Of a stretch of 64,000 bases of DNA, positions 37,597 to 46,255 are shown in pieces (the stretch's first letter is position 1; each line of letters starts with the position of its first letter). Location: the NCBI GenBank assembly GCA_964483465.1, contig CAZABG010000001.1, positions 1 through 64,000 of the forward strand. The letters run 5' to 3'. Made by a program: the position numbers and the translations under genes. The notes under the pieces were generated by a model, which made no database searches, had not been told where the DNA came from, and saw only the letters and a program-made list of their open reading frames with translations. Source of the stretch: CAZABG01 sp964483465. Lineage in GTDB: Bacteria; Chlamydiota; Chlamydiia; Chlamydiales; Parachlamydiaceae.

Positions 37597-37989
37597 ATGA
37601 TGGCAGATTTTCTTCCCCCCGATTTTGAAAAAGACCCTTTTTACAGATTTCCCACCTTTTTTGAACGGTTCGCGGGCTATAATCAGGGTGTAACGATCTA
37701 TGAAGAAAATAACCAAATTATCGTTGAAGCGGAAATGCCCGGCTTAAGCGTTCAAGACATCCATCTCGGCTTAAGCGGCGATTTACTTACCATTCAAGGG
37801 AAAAAAGAGCGCTCCGACAAGGAAAACAAAACGTATAGGGATAGATCTTTTTCCTACAGCCTTTTGCTCGATAAAAAGATCGATTCAATACAAGAGCCGA
37901 AAGCCTCTTACAAAGACGGCATTCTTAAAATTGTGTTTGCAAAAGCCAAAACGGCAGAACCTAGAAAAATCTCTATAAAAGTCGAATAA
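37597..37989 (+). CDS. small heat-shock protein, Hsp20/alpha-crystallin
   Basis: 130-residue ATP-independent chaperone. The alpha-crystallin domain spans about residues 30-130, with EAEMPGLSVQDIHLGLSGDL and a YKDGILKIVFAKAK motif close to the usual DGVLxIxxPK. A strong AAAGGAGG precedes the paired ATGATG start. It holds unfolding cytoplasmic proteins under stress. The gene stands alone between a promoter-like element and a hairpin. Confidence 0.92.
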   Translation: MMADFLPPDFEKDPFYRFPTFFERFAGYNQGVTIYEENNQIIVEAEMPGLSVQDIHLGLSGDLLTIQGKKERSDKENKTYRDRSFSYSLLLDKKIDSIQEPKASYKDGILKIVFAKAKTAEPRKISIKVE

Positions 37990-37998
37990 TCGTCATGT

Positions 37999-38027
37999 GG
38001 CTAGAACCCCCATAAGGGTCTCTAGCC
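37999..38027 (+). terminator. hairpin after hsp20
   Basis: GGCTAGA and TCTAGCC, with inner ACCCC/GGGT pairing, form a stem ten bases after the hsp20 stop. No long U-run follows. Confidence 0.5.
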
Positions 38028-38135
38028 TAGAATCTAAAAGTCCAGAACATACTTTCGTTTCGTTTATCAATTTAATTAACTTCTGTACTTTTTATATTAA
38101 TAGCTGTTAATCAAAAACTAAGCAGGAGACATATT

Positions 38136-38537
38136 ATGAAAAGCAAAGGCTATGTAACCGATATTGAAAAAGCGACTCTCAAGAATAAATATTTCAGAAA
38201 AGTTCTCTATACGGCAAAACATTGCCAGCTTGTCGTAATGAGTTTGAAACCCAAAGAAGACATCGGCGCAGAAATCCACAAGCTGGATCAATTTATTAGG
38301 TGCGAGGAAGGGGTAGGAAAAGCGATATTGAATGGCAAAACACATAAGATAAAAAGCGGCTTTTGCATCATCGTTCCTGCAGGCGCAAAACACAACATCA
38401 TCAACACTTCATCCGAAAAACCGCTTAAGCTTTACACCGTCTACGCTCCGCCAAATCATCTCGATGGCACCATCCATAAAACAAAAGCGGATGCTGAAGC
38501 AGACGAAGAGCATTTCGACGGAAAAACGAGCGAGTAA
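38136..38537 (+). CDS. single-domain cupin protein
   Basis: 133 residues with one cupin barrel. The first motif is partly altered (GAEIHKLDQFIRCEEG, keeping one His and the Glu), and the second is VPAGAKHNIINTS. A strong AGCAGGAGA site precedes the ATG. Such small cupins bind a metal and act as dioxygenases, isomerases or sensors; function is not predictable. It converges with the 38538-39725 gene, the two frames abutting without a gap. Confidence 0.85.
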   Translation: MKSKGYVTDIEKATLKNKYFRKVLYTAKHCQLVVMSLKPKEDIGAEIHKLDQFIRCEEGVGKAILNGKTHKIKSGFCIIVPAGAKHNIINTSSEKPLKLYTVYAPPNHLDGTIHKTKADAEADEEHFDGKTSE

Positions 38538-39725
38538 TTAGTTATAGCCGTATTTTAAAGTCACAAGCGCATGTTTCTCTTTTGCGAGACATTCTTGCAA
38601 TTTTTGAATCGGCAAGCCTTTGAATATCAAGTGGGCGGCGCCGGCAAATACAAATACCCTTTTTCCCTTTTCACGATATTTGTTGATTTCGCCTGCAAGC
38701 GAAACGTCTCTATCAGAAAAACCCTCCGATGTTAACTTTCGATCTTCCTCTTGCATGTCTTTGAAATAGGCTAAATCCCTCGCCTTTTCAAAGATCGATA
38801 GAATCCGCAAAAACTCTATTATAAATGAAAATAAGGATACTGTTTTTTCTGAACTAGAGCTCGTTTTGAATGTATTAAAAGTCGTTTGAAGCGTTTTTGA
38901 AGCATCCTTAACAAAATTTCCTTTTAATTTGTAGTATCGATTCATCTCTTCAATTTTTAAGATAAATTCGGGAAGCTTCTTTTCGATTTCAAGAATGGCC
39001 TCTTCGGAATAGGTTTTATTCATAAGCCGGGCGAGTAGATGTTTGGGGTTTTTTATGATCTCAAGCGAAGCTTCTTCCTCAGGGATGAAATTTTTGACTA
39101 TAAGCATCAAAAAATTTTCGATCTGATCACTTAAGTCTTTTTCCTTTTTAATAGAATTGGCGTAAGAAGGGCCTCTCTTTTCCGCAAAATTCTTTGGTTC
39201 CCATCCACGAATTTTAAGTTCCGGGGTCAAAAACTTCGTCATGGAAAAGGATTCGGTTTTAGATTTTTTTCCGGCTTCAAGTGATTCAACCAAAATAACA
39301 TCCCCTTTTTGATGCTGTTCGCTAAAGATTTGAGATGCCGCTGCCCTGTAGACTTGATCGGTATGCTTTTCAGGAAAGCCGATCACTTTTGCTTCGCCGA
39401 TATTGCAATTTCCGATGATGGAGATGTATTTATGCCTCCACTTAGAGAGAATTTTCGAAAGGACGAATTTTGTAACTTCATCAGGCGCATCCTTTACGAT
39501 TTTTCTCGCAACTCGATTCAAGCGGGTCGATTCGTAAGCGCCGAAACTTCTAAAAATTCGCTCGATTATGTTTAATTTAACAACTTCCCAGCCTTTGTCT
39601 TTTGAATAGGATAAATAGACTTTTCTACCGAGACCGAAAAAACCAGAAGTTTTTCCAAGCTTTTCACATTGATCTCCTAGCTCATTTTTGCGATTTTCTA
39701 AACAGACCTTAAGAGCTATCTTCAT
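38538..39725 (-). CDS. uncharacterised protein, possible TraB/GumN-like fold
   Basis: 395 residues without signal peptide or membrane segments. Near residue 100 is ISIIGNCNIGEAKVIGFPEKH and near the end KRVFVFAGAAHLIFKGLPIQ. The paired pattern of an early glycine strand with a His and a late GAxHL reminds one of TraB/GumN (ChaN-like) proteins. The middle is long, helical and charged. It is the second gene of a two-gene operon: its ATG overlaps the stop of the CHLPS-type gene by four bases. The fold idea is weak; treat it as a conserved hypothetical linked to a CHLPS protein. Confidence 0.6.
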   Translation of the reverse strand: MKIALKVCLENRKNELGDQCEKLGKTSGFFGLGRKVYLSYSKDKGWEVVKLNIIERIFRSFGAYESTRLNRVARKIVKDAPDEVTKFVLSKILSKWRHKYISIIGNCNIGEAKVIGFPEKHTDQVYRAAASQIFSEQHQKGDVILVESLEAGKKSKTESFSMTKFLTPELKIRGWEPKNFAEKRGPSYANSIKKEKDLSDQIENFLMLIVKNFIPEEEASLEIIKNPKHLLARLMNKTYSEEAILEIEKKLPEFILKIEEMNRYYKLKGNFVKDASKTLQTTFNTFKTSSSSEKTVSLFSFIIEFLRILSIFEKARDLAYFKDMQEEDRKLTSEGFSDRDVSLAGEINKYREKGKRVFVFAGAAHLIFKGLPIQKLQECLAKEKHALVTLKYGYN

Positions 39726-40858
39726 GATTGTAAAAGATATTCCTTAACTTTTTTGATTAAGAATTTAGTATCGTAAATAGGAATGTTATGATCGCTTGTA
39801 ACACCAAAAAAGGTTTTGTTATCTCTTGGGCAGCTATCATCTTCTAGAAGAGCTTTTGCAAGCGACGCTTCATAGGCGATGACTCCGTCGCCTGAAATGA
39901 AAGAAGCATCATTAACCTCTTGCGTACTAAAAACACTCGCGGTTTGGATGATGATTTCCGGAGCCTTTAGATTCTTTGAAGATTCAACCGACCCCATATT
40001 CCAGCCAAGAAGCTTTACAAAGAAGCCTAAAATAGGAAGTGTGAGATAGCTTGCGGCGGATGCTAAATCAGAAAACGTTTTAATCTTAATAAAGACATAC
40101 TTGACGCTCTCTTTAAGTGCGTAGCCATTCAAAGCGTCGCCCTGAACACCGCCTCCAATGGAAAACCCTTTTCCAACAATTTGCTTCGCTTTAATTTCAT
40201 TCTCTAAAAAGGAAAGAATGGCGCGATACGCTTTAGCCATCGCAAAACGGTTAGGCGAACCGGAGCTTGCTCCGACACCCGGATAGTTAAAGACAATCCC
40301 GTTACTATCCATATCGGTAAGAAATTGCTTGTACTCATGCTTTTTAAGCTTATCTTCATAGAATTCGCCATTGCCATTTGAATCGAGCACCCATTTTCCG
40401 TTTCCGAAGGTTGAGGCTCTTCCCGTAACAACCGCATCGACCTGATAGCCATCTACCTCAACTTTCAACCGCTTATATTTCCATTCCGATTCAAGGTCAA
40501 TACTTGTGCGGGAGCTATCTACGTAATTCTCTGGAAGACCCATCAAACCCAGACTTGACGCAGGCAGTAAACCCGCGTACTTCCCTACAAGCGAATGAAC
40601 GACGTTATAAATAAATACGGGAAAAACAATAATCGCAAATATTTCTTTCGCGACTCTAATGACTTTACTTTGCGTATTCCAAACGTAAGTAGCCGGCATC
40701 GTCGTTGATGCCGAAAAATCTCTTTTGGTTGACTCTATATAATCGTCTGCTTTGTAAAAGGCATTTTCGCCCGTTAAAATATCGGTAAAAGAAGGAGCAT
40801 GATCATGAACGTTATTAAACGTTTCGCTTCTATCAAATGAACCTGTAATGGATGACAT
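39722..40858 (-). CDS. chlamydial CHLPS/DUF818-type alpha/beta-hydrolase-like protein
   Basis: 378 residues. A hydrophobic stretch near 70-100 (AKEIFAIIVFPVFIYNVVHS) suggests membrane association. The hydrolase-like core has WVLDSNGNGEFYED, the FNYPGVGASSGSPNRFAMAKAYR stretch, GKGFSIGGGVQGDAL with Ser as candidate nucleophile, and SDHNIP near the C-terminus as a possible His site. This pattern is that of the CHLPS 43-kDa family, which I know only from Chlamydiae; it is the main lineage marker in the window. Function is not established in any species. It is translationally coupled to the next gene. Confidence 0.8.
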   Translation of the reverse strand: MSSITGSFDRSETFNNVHDHAPSFTDILTGENAFYKADDYIESTKRDFSASTTMPATYVWNTQSKVIRVAKEIFAIIVFPVFIYNVVHSLVGKYAGLLPASSLGLMGLPENYVDSSRTSIDLESEWKYKRLKVEVDGYQVDAVVTGRASTFGNGKWVLDSNGNGEFYEDKLKKHEYKQFLTDMDSNGIVFNYPGVGASSGSPNRFAMAKAYRAILSFLENEIKAKQIVGKGFSIGGGVQGDALNGYALKESVKYVFIKIKTFSDLASAASYLTLPILGFFVKLLGWNMGSVESSKNLKAPEIIIQTASVFSTQEVNDASFISGDGVIAYEASLAKALLEDDSCPRDNKTFFGVTSDHNIPIYDTKFLIKKVKEYLLQS

Positions 40859-41002
40859 TATTTATGTGCCTATTAAATTTAATTAAATAAAAAACAATAT
40901 TATATATAAATTTTAATTTTGACTCAATTTATAAGCAGATATTTAAAGATTAAAATTCAAACTATCATGAATTATGTTAATTTAAATTTTTAATTACATG
41001 AT

Positions 41003-42424
41003 TTATGCTTTCTGATTCAACAAATCTACCGTTTCCTGAAGATTTCCAATCGATACGACTTCTTGCGGCTTTAGGTCCCTTGAATAAGCTTCGCCGATAA
41101 CAAACAGATGGTCGATCCCTTTGGATTCTTTTGTATAGGGATCGATATTGGTCTTCCAGGGAGTATGCAGGCTAAAGTCTTTGAAACCTGCCTTACGGTA
41201 CGCCTCGATCATTTCAGCTCGTTCAAAGTTATAATCCCCAAGGGCAACGGTTGTCGCGCCCTGCTTGTGCTGGCTGTAAACATACTTCGAATAGTCTTCT
41301 TTTCCCGGAAGAGCCGGATCTCCCGGCAAGTGGGCATTGATTACACGAATATTTTCCCCGTTTTGCGTGGTAAAATTGGCGTTAAGAATCGCCTTTTGGG
41401 ATTGCTGGAAAGCGCCTACTGCCGTTTCCGTTGATTTGCAAGCGAGCTCTGATTTGTTGAAAAGGATAACGTCCTGATCCGTTTTAACGGTATTAAAGCT
41501 TTTAATAATATCCCAATTAGAAGGAAGGCGCGACTGAAGATGTTGAAGAAAAGGCTCGCTGCATTCTTGAAGGGCAACAACGTGGCCTTGCGACATCATG
41601 TTTTGAACCATATCTGCTACGACAACATCCCTCATCGTCAAACCGTTTTGATCAACGACAACATTTAATTCGGAGATGAGAGAACCTTTTAATCCTTGCG
41701 AATCATCATGAACCCATTTCATGTAGGCATTATTCAGTACATTCCAGCTAATTATTTTGACGCCGTTTACTTCAACACCAACCGGCAAATGATCAGACGG
41801 GAATTGCCATTTTTCATGCGGCAGCCCTACATAGAATCGCTTAATGGCAGCTTCAATTTCCCAATTCCTTTTAAGCTGCTGATATTGCGTATGGCATTGT
41901 TTAAGGCGAATCCCCGCCATGAATAGGTTTGCAACCCCTTCAATCCAGCGATCACTTTTAAACTCGTCTTTCGCCTGAATCAAGTTGACCGCTGCTTGCA
42001 ATGCAAAAGCGATAATAGAAAGCTCGAGTCCGCCATAAGAAATGAGCGCAAGATAGACTAAATTGCTAATGATTTTGGTTAAGGATTTGGCTGCATCTTC
42101 CCAATTGTCCGCAATCCTTAGCTTTTGGATTTCTATATAGGTGTCATGGGCAGTTGTTATCGCCATCCCGATTTGATGCTGAAATATAGAGGCTGCCAAA
42201 GCGATAATCGCGACTGACGATCCGAATATGTCTTTCGTATCGGTATTAACAACACGAAGCGTTCCCATTGCAATTGATACAGGATATCTAAGGGCGACGT
42301 GTAAACTTAAAAATGGAACTGCCGCGAGCGCGACTCTTTTTACAATATTTGTTTGAGGAGGAGCATCATTCGAATAGTCTCTCGTATATAAAACATCTTT
42401 ATAGTCTGAAACTTTAGCTGACAT
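41003..42424 (-). CDS. membrane-associated endonuclease/exonuclease/phosphatase-fold protein
   Basis: 473 residues. The first 200 hold several hydrophobic helices (VALAAVPFLSLHVAL, SSVAIIALAASIF, NLVYLALISYGGLELSIIAF), some paired as in proteins inserted in inclusion or host membranes. The rest is an EEP (DNase I/phosphatase) fold: ISWNVLN, VVALQEC with the metal Glu, INAHLPGDPA, VALGDYNFE and KGIDHLFV. The usual last motif SDHxP with the catalytic His is not seen, so activity is doubtful or altered. Phosphoinositide phosphatase or nuclease roles are both possible. Confidence 0.7.
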   Translation of the reverse strand: MSAKVSDYKDVLYTRDYSNDAPPQTNIVKRVALAAVPFLSLHVALRYPVSIAMGTLRVVNTDTKDIFGSSVAIIALAASIFQHQIGMAITTAHDTYIEIQKLRIADNWEDAAKSLTKIISNLVYLALISYGGLELSIIAFALQAAVNLIQAKDEFKSDRWIEGVANLFMAGIRLKQCHTQYQQLKRNWEIEAAIKRFYVGLPHEKWQFPSDHLPVGVEVNGVKIISWNVLNNAYMKWVHDDSQGLKGSLISELNVVVDQNGLTMRDVVVADMVQNMMSQGHVVALQECSEPFLQHLQSRLPSNWDIIKSFNTVKTDQDVILFNKSELACKSTETAVGAFQQSQKAILNANFTTQNGENIRVINAHLPGDPALPGKEDYSKYVYSQHKQGATTVALGDYNFERAEMIEAYRKAGFKDFSLHTPWKTNIDPYTKESKGIDHLFVIGEAYSRDLKPQEVVSIGNLQETVDLLNQKA

Positions 42425-42527
42425 TCCTCTCCTTTCTAATTAAAAAGAAAGTAACATCATAATTAAAGTTTATAATTAAAACAAACTAAACTAATTAGTT
42501 TAAAAAAGACTTATTAAGTTATGAATT

Positions 42528-42788
42528 CTAACGATATATTTCACGCCTGTGGCCAATCTCGACAACCAGAATGACAAGCACATCCTTCTTTACGGTATAA
42601 ACAACTCGATAATCTCCAGAGCGGATGCGGTATAGCGCCTCCTTACACCCCTGCAGCTTAATACTTCCGGAAGGCAGCGGATCGCTTTCCAAAGCATCGA
42701 TTTTTTCTATAATTCTAAGTCGATCTTTCTTAGGAATCTTTTTTAGAAATTTTTCAGCACTTTCTGAGATTTCGACTTCATATTTCAC
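42528..42788 (-). CDS. RelE/ParE family toxin
   Basis: 86 residues if started at GTG 42788, which overlaps the antitoxin stop as GTGA; an ATG at 42815 would overlap it by 31 bases. The RelE fold shows in YEVEISESAEKFLKKIPKKD, LQGCKEALYRIRSGDYRVVY (the family's core RxGxYRV motif) and VVEIGHRREIYR at the C-terminus. These toxins cut mRNA at the ribosome. The basic residues expected in the active site (R and H near the end) are present, so it looks functional. Confidence 0.88.
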   Translation of the reverse strand: MKYEVEISESAEKFLKKIPKKDRLRIIEKIDALESDPLPSGSIKLQGCKEALYRIRSGDYRVVYTVKKDVLVILVVEIGHRREIYR

Positions 42789-43030
42789 AGCAAACGTTCT
42801 CTTGCTTTCTTCCAAGAAATTGTTTTCTCATCTCCCCCCGCAATTCGCATTAAGGTTGAGTGCGCCTTTTCAGCAAGCCATTCATCCTCCATCTTCTCCA
42901 TCTTTTCAAATGTTGCAAGGAGCATGAATTGCCGCATAGACACTCCCAGCTTTGCACAAGCCATTTTTAGATAGGCATGCTCTTCAGAATCCATATCTAA
43001 AGTTAAGCGGGCTTTATGTGGATTGGTCAT
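42785..43030 (-). CDS. antitoxin of the RelE-type pair
   Basis: 81 residues from ATG 43030 (MTNPHKARLTLDMDSEEHAY), with a plausible ribosome site AGGACACCTT just upstream. The N-terminus has a ribbon-helix-helix pattern (beta strand ARLTLDMD then two helices, LKMACAKLGVSMRQFMLLAT), which would bind DNA and repress the operon. The C-terminus (ARERLL) should wrap the toxin. Gene order antitoxin-toxin with four-base overlap is typical. The next gene upstream on the same strand, tetR-like, is separated by 60 bp. Confidence 0.85.
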   Translation of the reverse strand: MTNPHKARLTLDMDSEEHAYLKMACAKLGVSMRQFMLLATFEKMEKMEDEWLAEKAHSTLMRIAGGDEKTISWKKARERLL

Positions 43031-43090
43031 AAGGTGTCCTCCATCACTTATTATACAGAAACACAGAAATCTGTGCAAATTAGGGTTTCT

Positions 43091-43696
43091 TTAATTCAAT
43101 AACGACTTAATAAGGGTATTGGTTAGCCACTTTTCATAAGCGTCGGATGACCACCCCCGCTCAATAACCAATAGACGGTAAAGGTCTCGGCCGGTCAGCG
43201 TCCAAACGATATCGCGGGCCTCTTCAAGCGTAAGTGATTTAGAAAGGGATTTATGCAGGCTTTTCATATATTCGCCCTGACGCTCATAACGGCGCTTTTC
43301 TCTTTCTTGCTCAAGCTCGCTTGCGATAATAGAGGCTTCGCGCAGAACATCCATCAGCTCTTTTTCCGCATCATACATTTGACGCGCGAGCTTTGCGGTA
43401 AAGGCAAGGCGCGTCTTGGGCGCTTTTTCGCTCATGGATAGCTCAACAAGCGAAGAAAACTGTTCAGGAGGAAGCGCTTCATCTATCAACGCCTTAAGGA
43501 TGCCTTTTTTAGATTTGAAGATTGCGTAAACGGTTGGAGAGGCAACGTCTGCTGAATCGGCTATATTATTAATGGTGACTTTATCGAATCCATGCGTCTG
43601 AAAAAGCTTTTTAGCGGATTTAAGGATTTGAGTCCGTGTTTTAGAGGCTTGTGCATCACGCGTCTCTGAGTTATAGGTCCGTTTTTTTAAAGCCAT
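43091..43696 (-). CDS. TetR family transcriptional regulator
   Basis: 201 residues. The N-terminal HTH is clear: ILKSAKKLFQTHGFDKVTINN, IADSADVASPTVYAIFKSKKGILKALIDE. The ligand domain is not assignable. It is transcribed divergently from an NTF2-like gene at 43763, and the gap between them contains a perfect palindrome, so autorepression and control of that neighbour are likely. Confidence 0.9.
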   Translation of the reverse strand: MALKKRTYNSETRDAQASKTRTQILKSAKKLFQTHGFDKVTINNIADSADVASPTVYAIFKSKKGILKALIDEALPPEQFSSLVELSMSEKAPKTRLAFTAKLARQMYDAEKELMDVLREASIIASELEQEREKRRYERQGEYMKSLHKSLSKSLTLEEARDIVWTLTGRDLYRLLVIERGWSSDAYEKWLTNTLIKSLLN

Positions 43697-43711
43697 ATTC
43701 GATATACCTTG

Positions 43712-43726
43712 CTATATTCAATATAG
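43712..43726. promoter_or_regulatory. palindrome, candidate TetR-type operator
   Basis: CTATATTCAATATAG is a perfect 7-1-7 palindrome in the 66-bp gap between the divergent regulator and NTF2-like gene. Adjacent TATACTATA-type sequence adds further symmetry and may include a -10 box. Confidence 0.55.
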
Positions 43727-43762
43727 TATACTATACTCATTATGAATGTCAAAGGAGAGTAT

Positions 43763-44110
43763 ATGGAAACACCGGTTAAAAAAGCGGAAGAATACTACAC
43801 GCTTGTAGGCAAAAGAGATATTGAAGGCATTAAGGGATATTTACATCCCGATGTCGAATTTAAGGGGCCGCTTGCTGCCTATAAAGGAAGAGAGGCTGTT
43901 TTAAATGCGACGCACACCTTTATGAACACCTTTAAATCGCTAACTATACGGGCCAAAATTGGCTCCGACAATCAAGCCATGATCATTTATGACGTTGATG
44001 TTCCCGGCATCTCGCCAAGCTTCTTTGGCGCATCGCACTTAAGCTTTCAAGAAGGTTTAATTAAAAAAATAGAACTCTATTTCGATGGCAGCCTTTTCAA
44101 GAAAAAATAA
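43763..44110 (+). CDS. SnoaL/NTF2-like small-domain protein
   Basis: 115 residues from ATG 43763 (METPVKKAEEYYTLVGKRD), with AAAGGAGAG upstream; an earlier ATG at 43742 has no such site. The cone-shaped NTF2 fold is indicated by the helix-strand beginning, LHPDVEFKGPLAAYKGREAV and the late strands LSFQEGLIKKIELYF. Members act as isomerases, hydrolases or binding proteins. Probably controlled by the divergent TetR-type regulator. Confidence 0.8.
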   Translation: METPVKKAEEYYTLVGKRDIEGIKGYLHPDVEFKGPLAAYKGREAVLNATHTFMNTFKSLTIRAKIGSDNQAMIIYDVDVPGISPSFFGASHLSFQEGLIKKIELYFDGSLFKKK

Positions 44111-44137
44111 AGACGTTTTTCGATAAACTATTTGCTT

Positions 44138-44995
44138 ATGGATGCACAACTTGCAAAAAAGCTGATAGAAACGCAATTCCCCCAATGGAAAGACTTGCCG
44201 ATTCGTCCTGTTGCGAAAAGCGGATGGGACAATACCACTTTCCATTTGGGTGATAATATGCTTATTCGCATGCCAAGCGCTGAAGAATATGCGTTTCAAG
44301 TCGAAAAAGAACAGACGTGGCTTCCAAAACTAGCTAAGCATCTGCCTCTACCTATCCCTACGCCTATCGCTTGCGGACATCCGGATGCAAGCTATCCCTT
44401 TAAATGGTCTATTTACAGTTGGATCGAGGGAGAATCAGCTGCTACCGCTAAAATTAACAATCTAACCGATTTTGCAAAAAGTCTTGCCGATTTTCTTATA
44501 GCATTTCATAAAATCGACTTTATCCTTGGACCTAAAGCGGGCCCTCATAGTTTTTATCGTGGAGGATCATTAACTCATTATGATTCCGAAACAAGAGAGG
44601 CTCTCACCCTCCTTAAAAGCAAAATCGATACCAGAAAAGCGCTTAAACTTTGGGAGGAAGCTCTCAAAACAGAATGGAAAAAGCCGCCCGTATGGGTTCA
44701 TGGAGATATCAGCTCCGGTAATCTGCTTGTTCAAAACGGAAAGTTATCCGCCGTTATTGACTTCGGACAACTCGCTGTCGGCGATCCTGCTTGCGATCTC
44801 TCTATCGCATGGACATTCTTTGACAGAGCAAGCCGCGAAACGTTTCTATCCACCCTCCAACTTGACGAAGCCACCCTGACTCGCGCAAAAGCCTGGGCCC
44901 TTTGGAAAGCCCTCATCGTTTGCGCTGGCCTTTCCGATCCAAATAATAAAGAAAGCCAAGAATGTTCACGAATTATTGATGAATGCATGTTCTGA
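44138..44995 (+). CDS. APH-family small-molecule kinase
   Basis: 285 residues from ATG 44138; a TTG six bases earlier is less likely. The protein-kinase-like APH fold is complete: VAKSGWDNTTFHLG as the nucleotide loop, LIRMPS with the Lys/Arg region, SWIEGESA hinge, WVHGDISSGNLLVQNGKL (catalytic HGDxxxxN) and VIDFGQLAVGDPACDLSIAW (metal DFG). This subgroup includes phosphotransferases for aminoglycosides, macrolides or choline-like metabolites; resistance activity should not be assumed. It is 27 bp downstream of the NTF2-like gene and possibly in the same TetR-controlled operon. Confidence 0.88.
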   Translation: MDAQLAKKLIETQFPQWKDLPIRPVAKSGWDNTTFHLGDNMLIRMPSAEEYAFQVEKEQTWLPKLAKHLPLPIPTPIACGHPDASYPFKWSIYSWIEGESAATAKINNLTDFAKSLADFLIAFHKIDFILGPKAGPHSFYRGGSLTHYDSETREALTLLKSKIDTRKALKLWEEALKTEWKKPPVWVHGDISSGNLLVQNGKLSAVIDFGQLAVGDPACDLSIAWTFFDRASRETFLSTLQLDEATLTRAKAWALWKALIVCAGLSDPNNKESQECSRIIDECMF

Positions 44996-45159
44996 AATAT
45001 ATTAAGACATCTATTCACCAATTCTTCGAATTTAATTTTCGTTTTCAACATCATTGAATAAAACCTAAGTCAAAATGATTGCAGTAGCAAAGATTAAGAC
45101 AGAACAAAAGACTTCTGTATTATGGTTCATCTTTTTTTATGCTTTCTAAGTCTTACAGG

Positions 45160-45960
45160 CTACTTGTATGTTGTACACGTGCTGCTTCCCTCAGAAAGTT
45201 TAGATATTGAGCGATCACGAAAAAGTCCTTCAATCACATTTAGAATGCTGTCGAAAGACGAATATTTACGAGAAAGCCATTCATACTCCCAAGATAGTTT
45301 TTCATGAAGCATTTCATTATTATTTGTTGTCCCCATACAACAGCATGGATTAAGCAAACTCAAAGGAAACTTTTCAGGACCAACAATTATACTTTCATAA
45401 TCTTGAATCTTTCTTGGCAGATGTGCGGGAAGTCCGTAACAGTTTTCATAAAATAATTTACTATTCGATTCTCCATATCCAAGAAGAATTCCTAAGAGAA
45501 TCTCGTTATTTTTAATAGATTTACGTAGTGTAGTTTGCTTCAATTCAAGATTTTTTAGGAAAATTGAAGTGTCAAAATCTGAACCCAAATATTTCTTAAA
45601 AATTATTAAATGCTCGTTTACAATCCTTAATAATTCCCCCTTATGAATAAAGAAAACCGATAAATCATGTTCCGAATGGGGACTTGCTTCTTCCAAAAAC
45701 AAATATTCTTCATTAAGAGGGCATTCTTTTAGTTTAACCCAAGCATAATAGTATGATTTATGAGTTATTACTTCTCTCCAATCCGATGGCTTTGTACAAA
45801 CTCCATATGACACAGGTTTTAGTCCATGATATGTGTATATAAAATTATGTCGAAAAAATAATTCTTCAATAATACGAACATGATGAATAGAAACATCCAA
45901 AACATTCTGATTTGCATTCAGATTTAAAACAAAAATAACAAACCAGAATATTTTTAACAT
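45160..45960 (-). CDS. hypothetical exported protein, 266 aa
   Basis: Starts MLKIFWFVIFVLNLNANQNV, a clear signal peptide. The mature part has aromatic, Cys-containing stretches (HNFIYTYHGLKPVSYG, LNPCCCMGTTNN) and no family I know. It lies one base behind the 97-residue zinc-ribbon protein gene, with which it surely forms an operon. Probably a periplasmic or secreted lineage-specific protein. Confidence 0.7.
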   Translation of the reverse strand: MLKIFWFVIFVLNLNANQNVLDVSIHHVRIIEELFFRHNFIYTYHGLKPVSYGVCTKPSDWREVITHKSYYYAWVKLKECPLNEEYLFLEEASPHSEHDLSVFFIHKGELLRIVNEHLIIFKKYLGSDFDTSIFLKNLELKQTTLRKSIKNNEILLGILLGYGESNSKLFYENCYGLPAHLPRKIQDYESIIVGPEKFPLSLLNPCCCMGTTNNNEMLHEKLSWEYEWLSRKYSSFDSILNVIEGLFRDRSISKLSEGSSTCTTYK

Positions 45961-45961
45961 T

Positions 45962-46255
45962 TTATCTCCAGCGTCCGCAATTTCTACAATGTAAAGAATC
46001 GTAATTGTTTCTCCAACCGCATTTACAAATCCAATCTCTCGATAGTTTGTGAGAGGTTAGAACATACATACCAGATGCATCTATATTGATTGAGCTAAAA
46101 CCCATCATCACATTATCTACATCAACATAAAACCCCTCCTCCAATATCACAACTGACGAAGGATCTATGTAGATTTTTTCTTCAATCTCTTCTGCACCTA
46201 GAAAAGTAGTTAAAGATACTAACGCAAACATCATTGCGAAGATTTTATTTTTCAT
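45962..46255 (-). CDS. small exported zinc-ribbon protein
   Basis: 97 residues: signal peptide (MKNKIFAMMFALVSLTTFLG), a middle beta-rich part, and the C-terminal ICKCGWRNNYDSLHCRNCGR, a Cys4 zinc-ribbon of the CxCGxxNx(6)CxxCG type resembling RanBP2-like zinc fingers. A zinc finger on an exported bacterial protein is unusual; a host-cell target is possible. First gene of a two-gene operon. Confidence 0.7.
   Translation of the reverse strand: MKNKIFAMMFALVSLTTFLGAEEIEEKIYIDPSSVVILEEGFYVDVDNVMMGFSSINIDASGMYVLTSHKLSRDWICKCGWRNNYDSLHCRNCGRWR

Noticed and set aside
38136..38393. Minus-strand frame across the cupin gene
   Set aside because: A shadow of the cupin gene, which has the better start and motifs.
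44138..44995. Calling the APH-type protein an antibiotic-resistance gene
   Set aside because: The fold also covers many metabolic kinases, and nothing local shows an antibiotic substrate.
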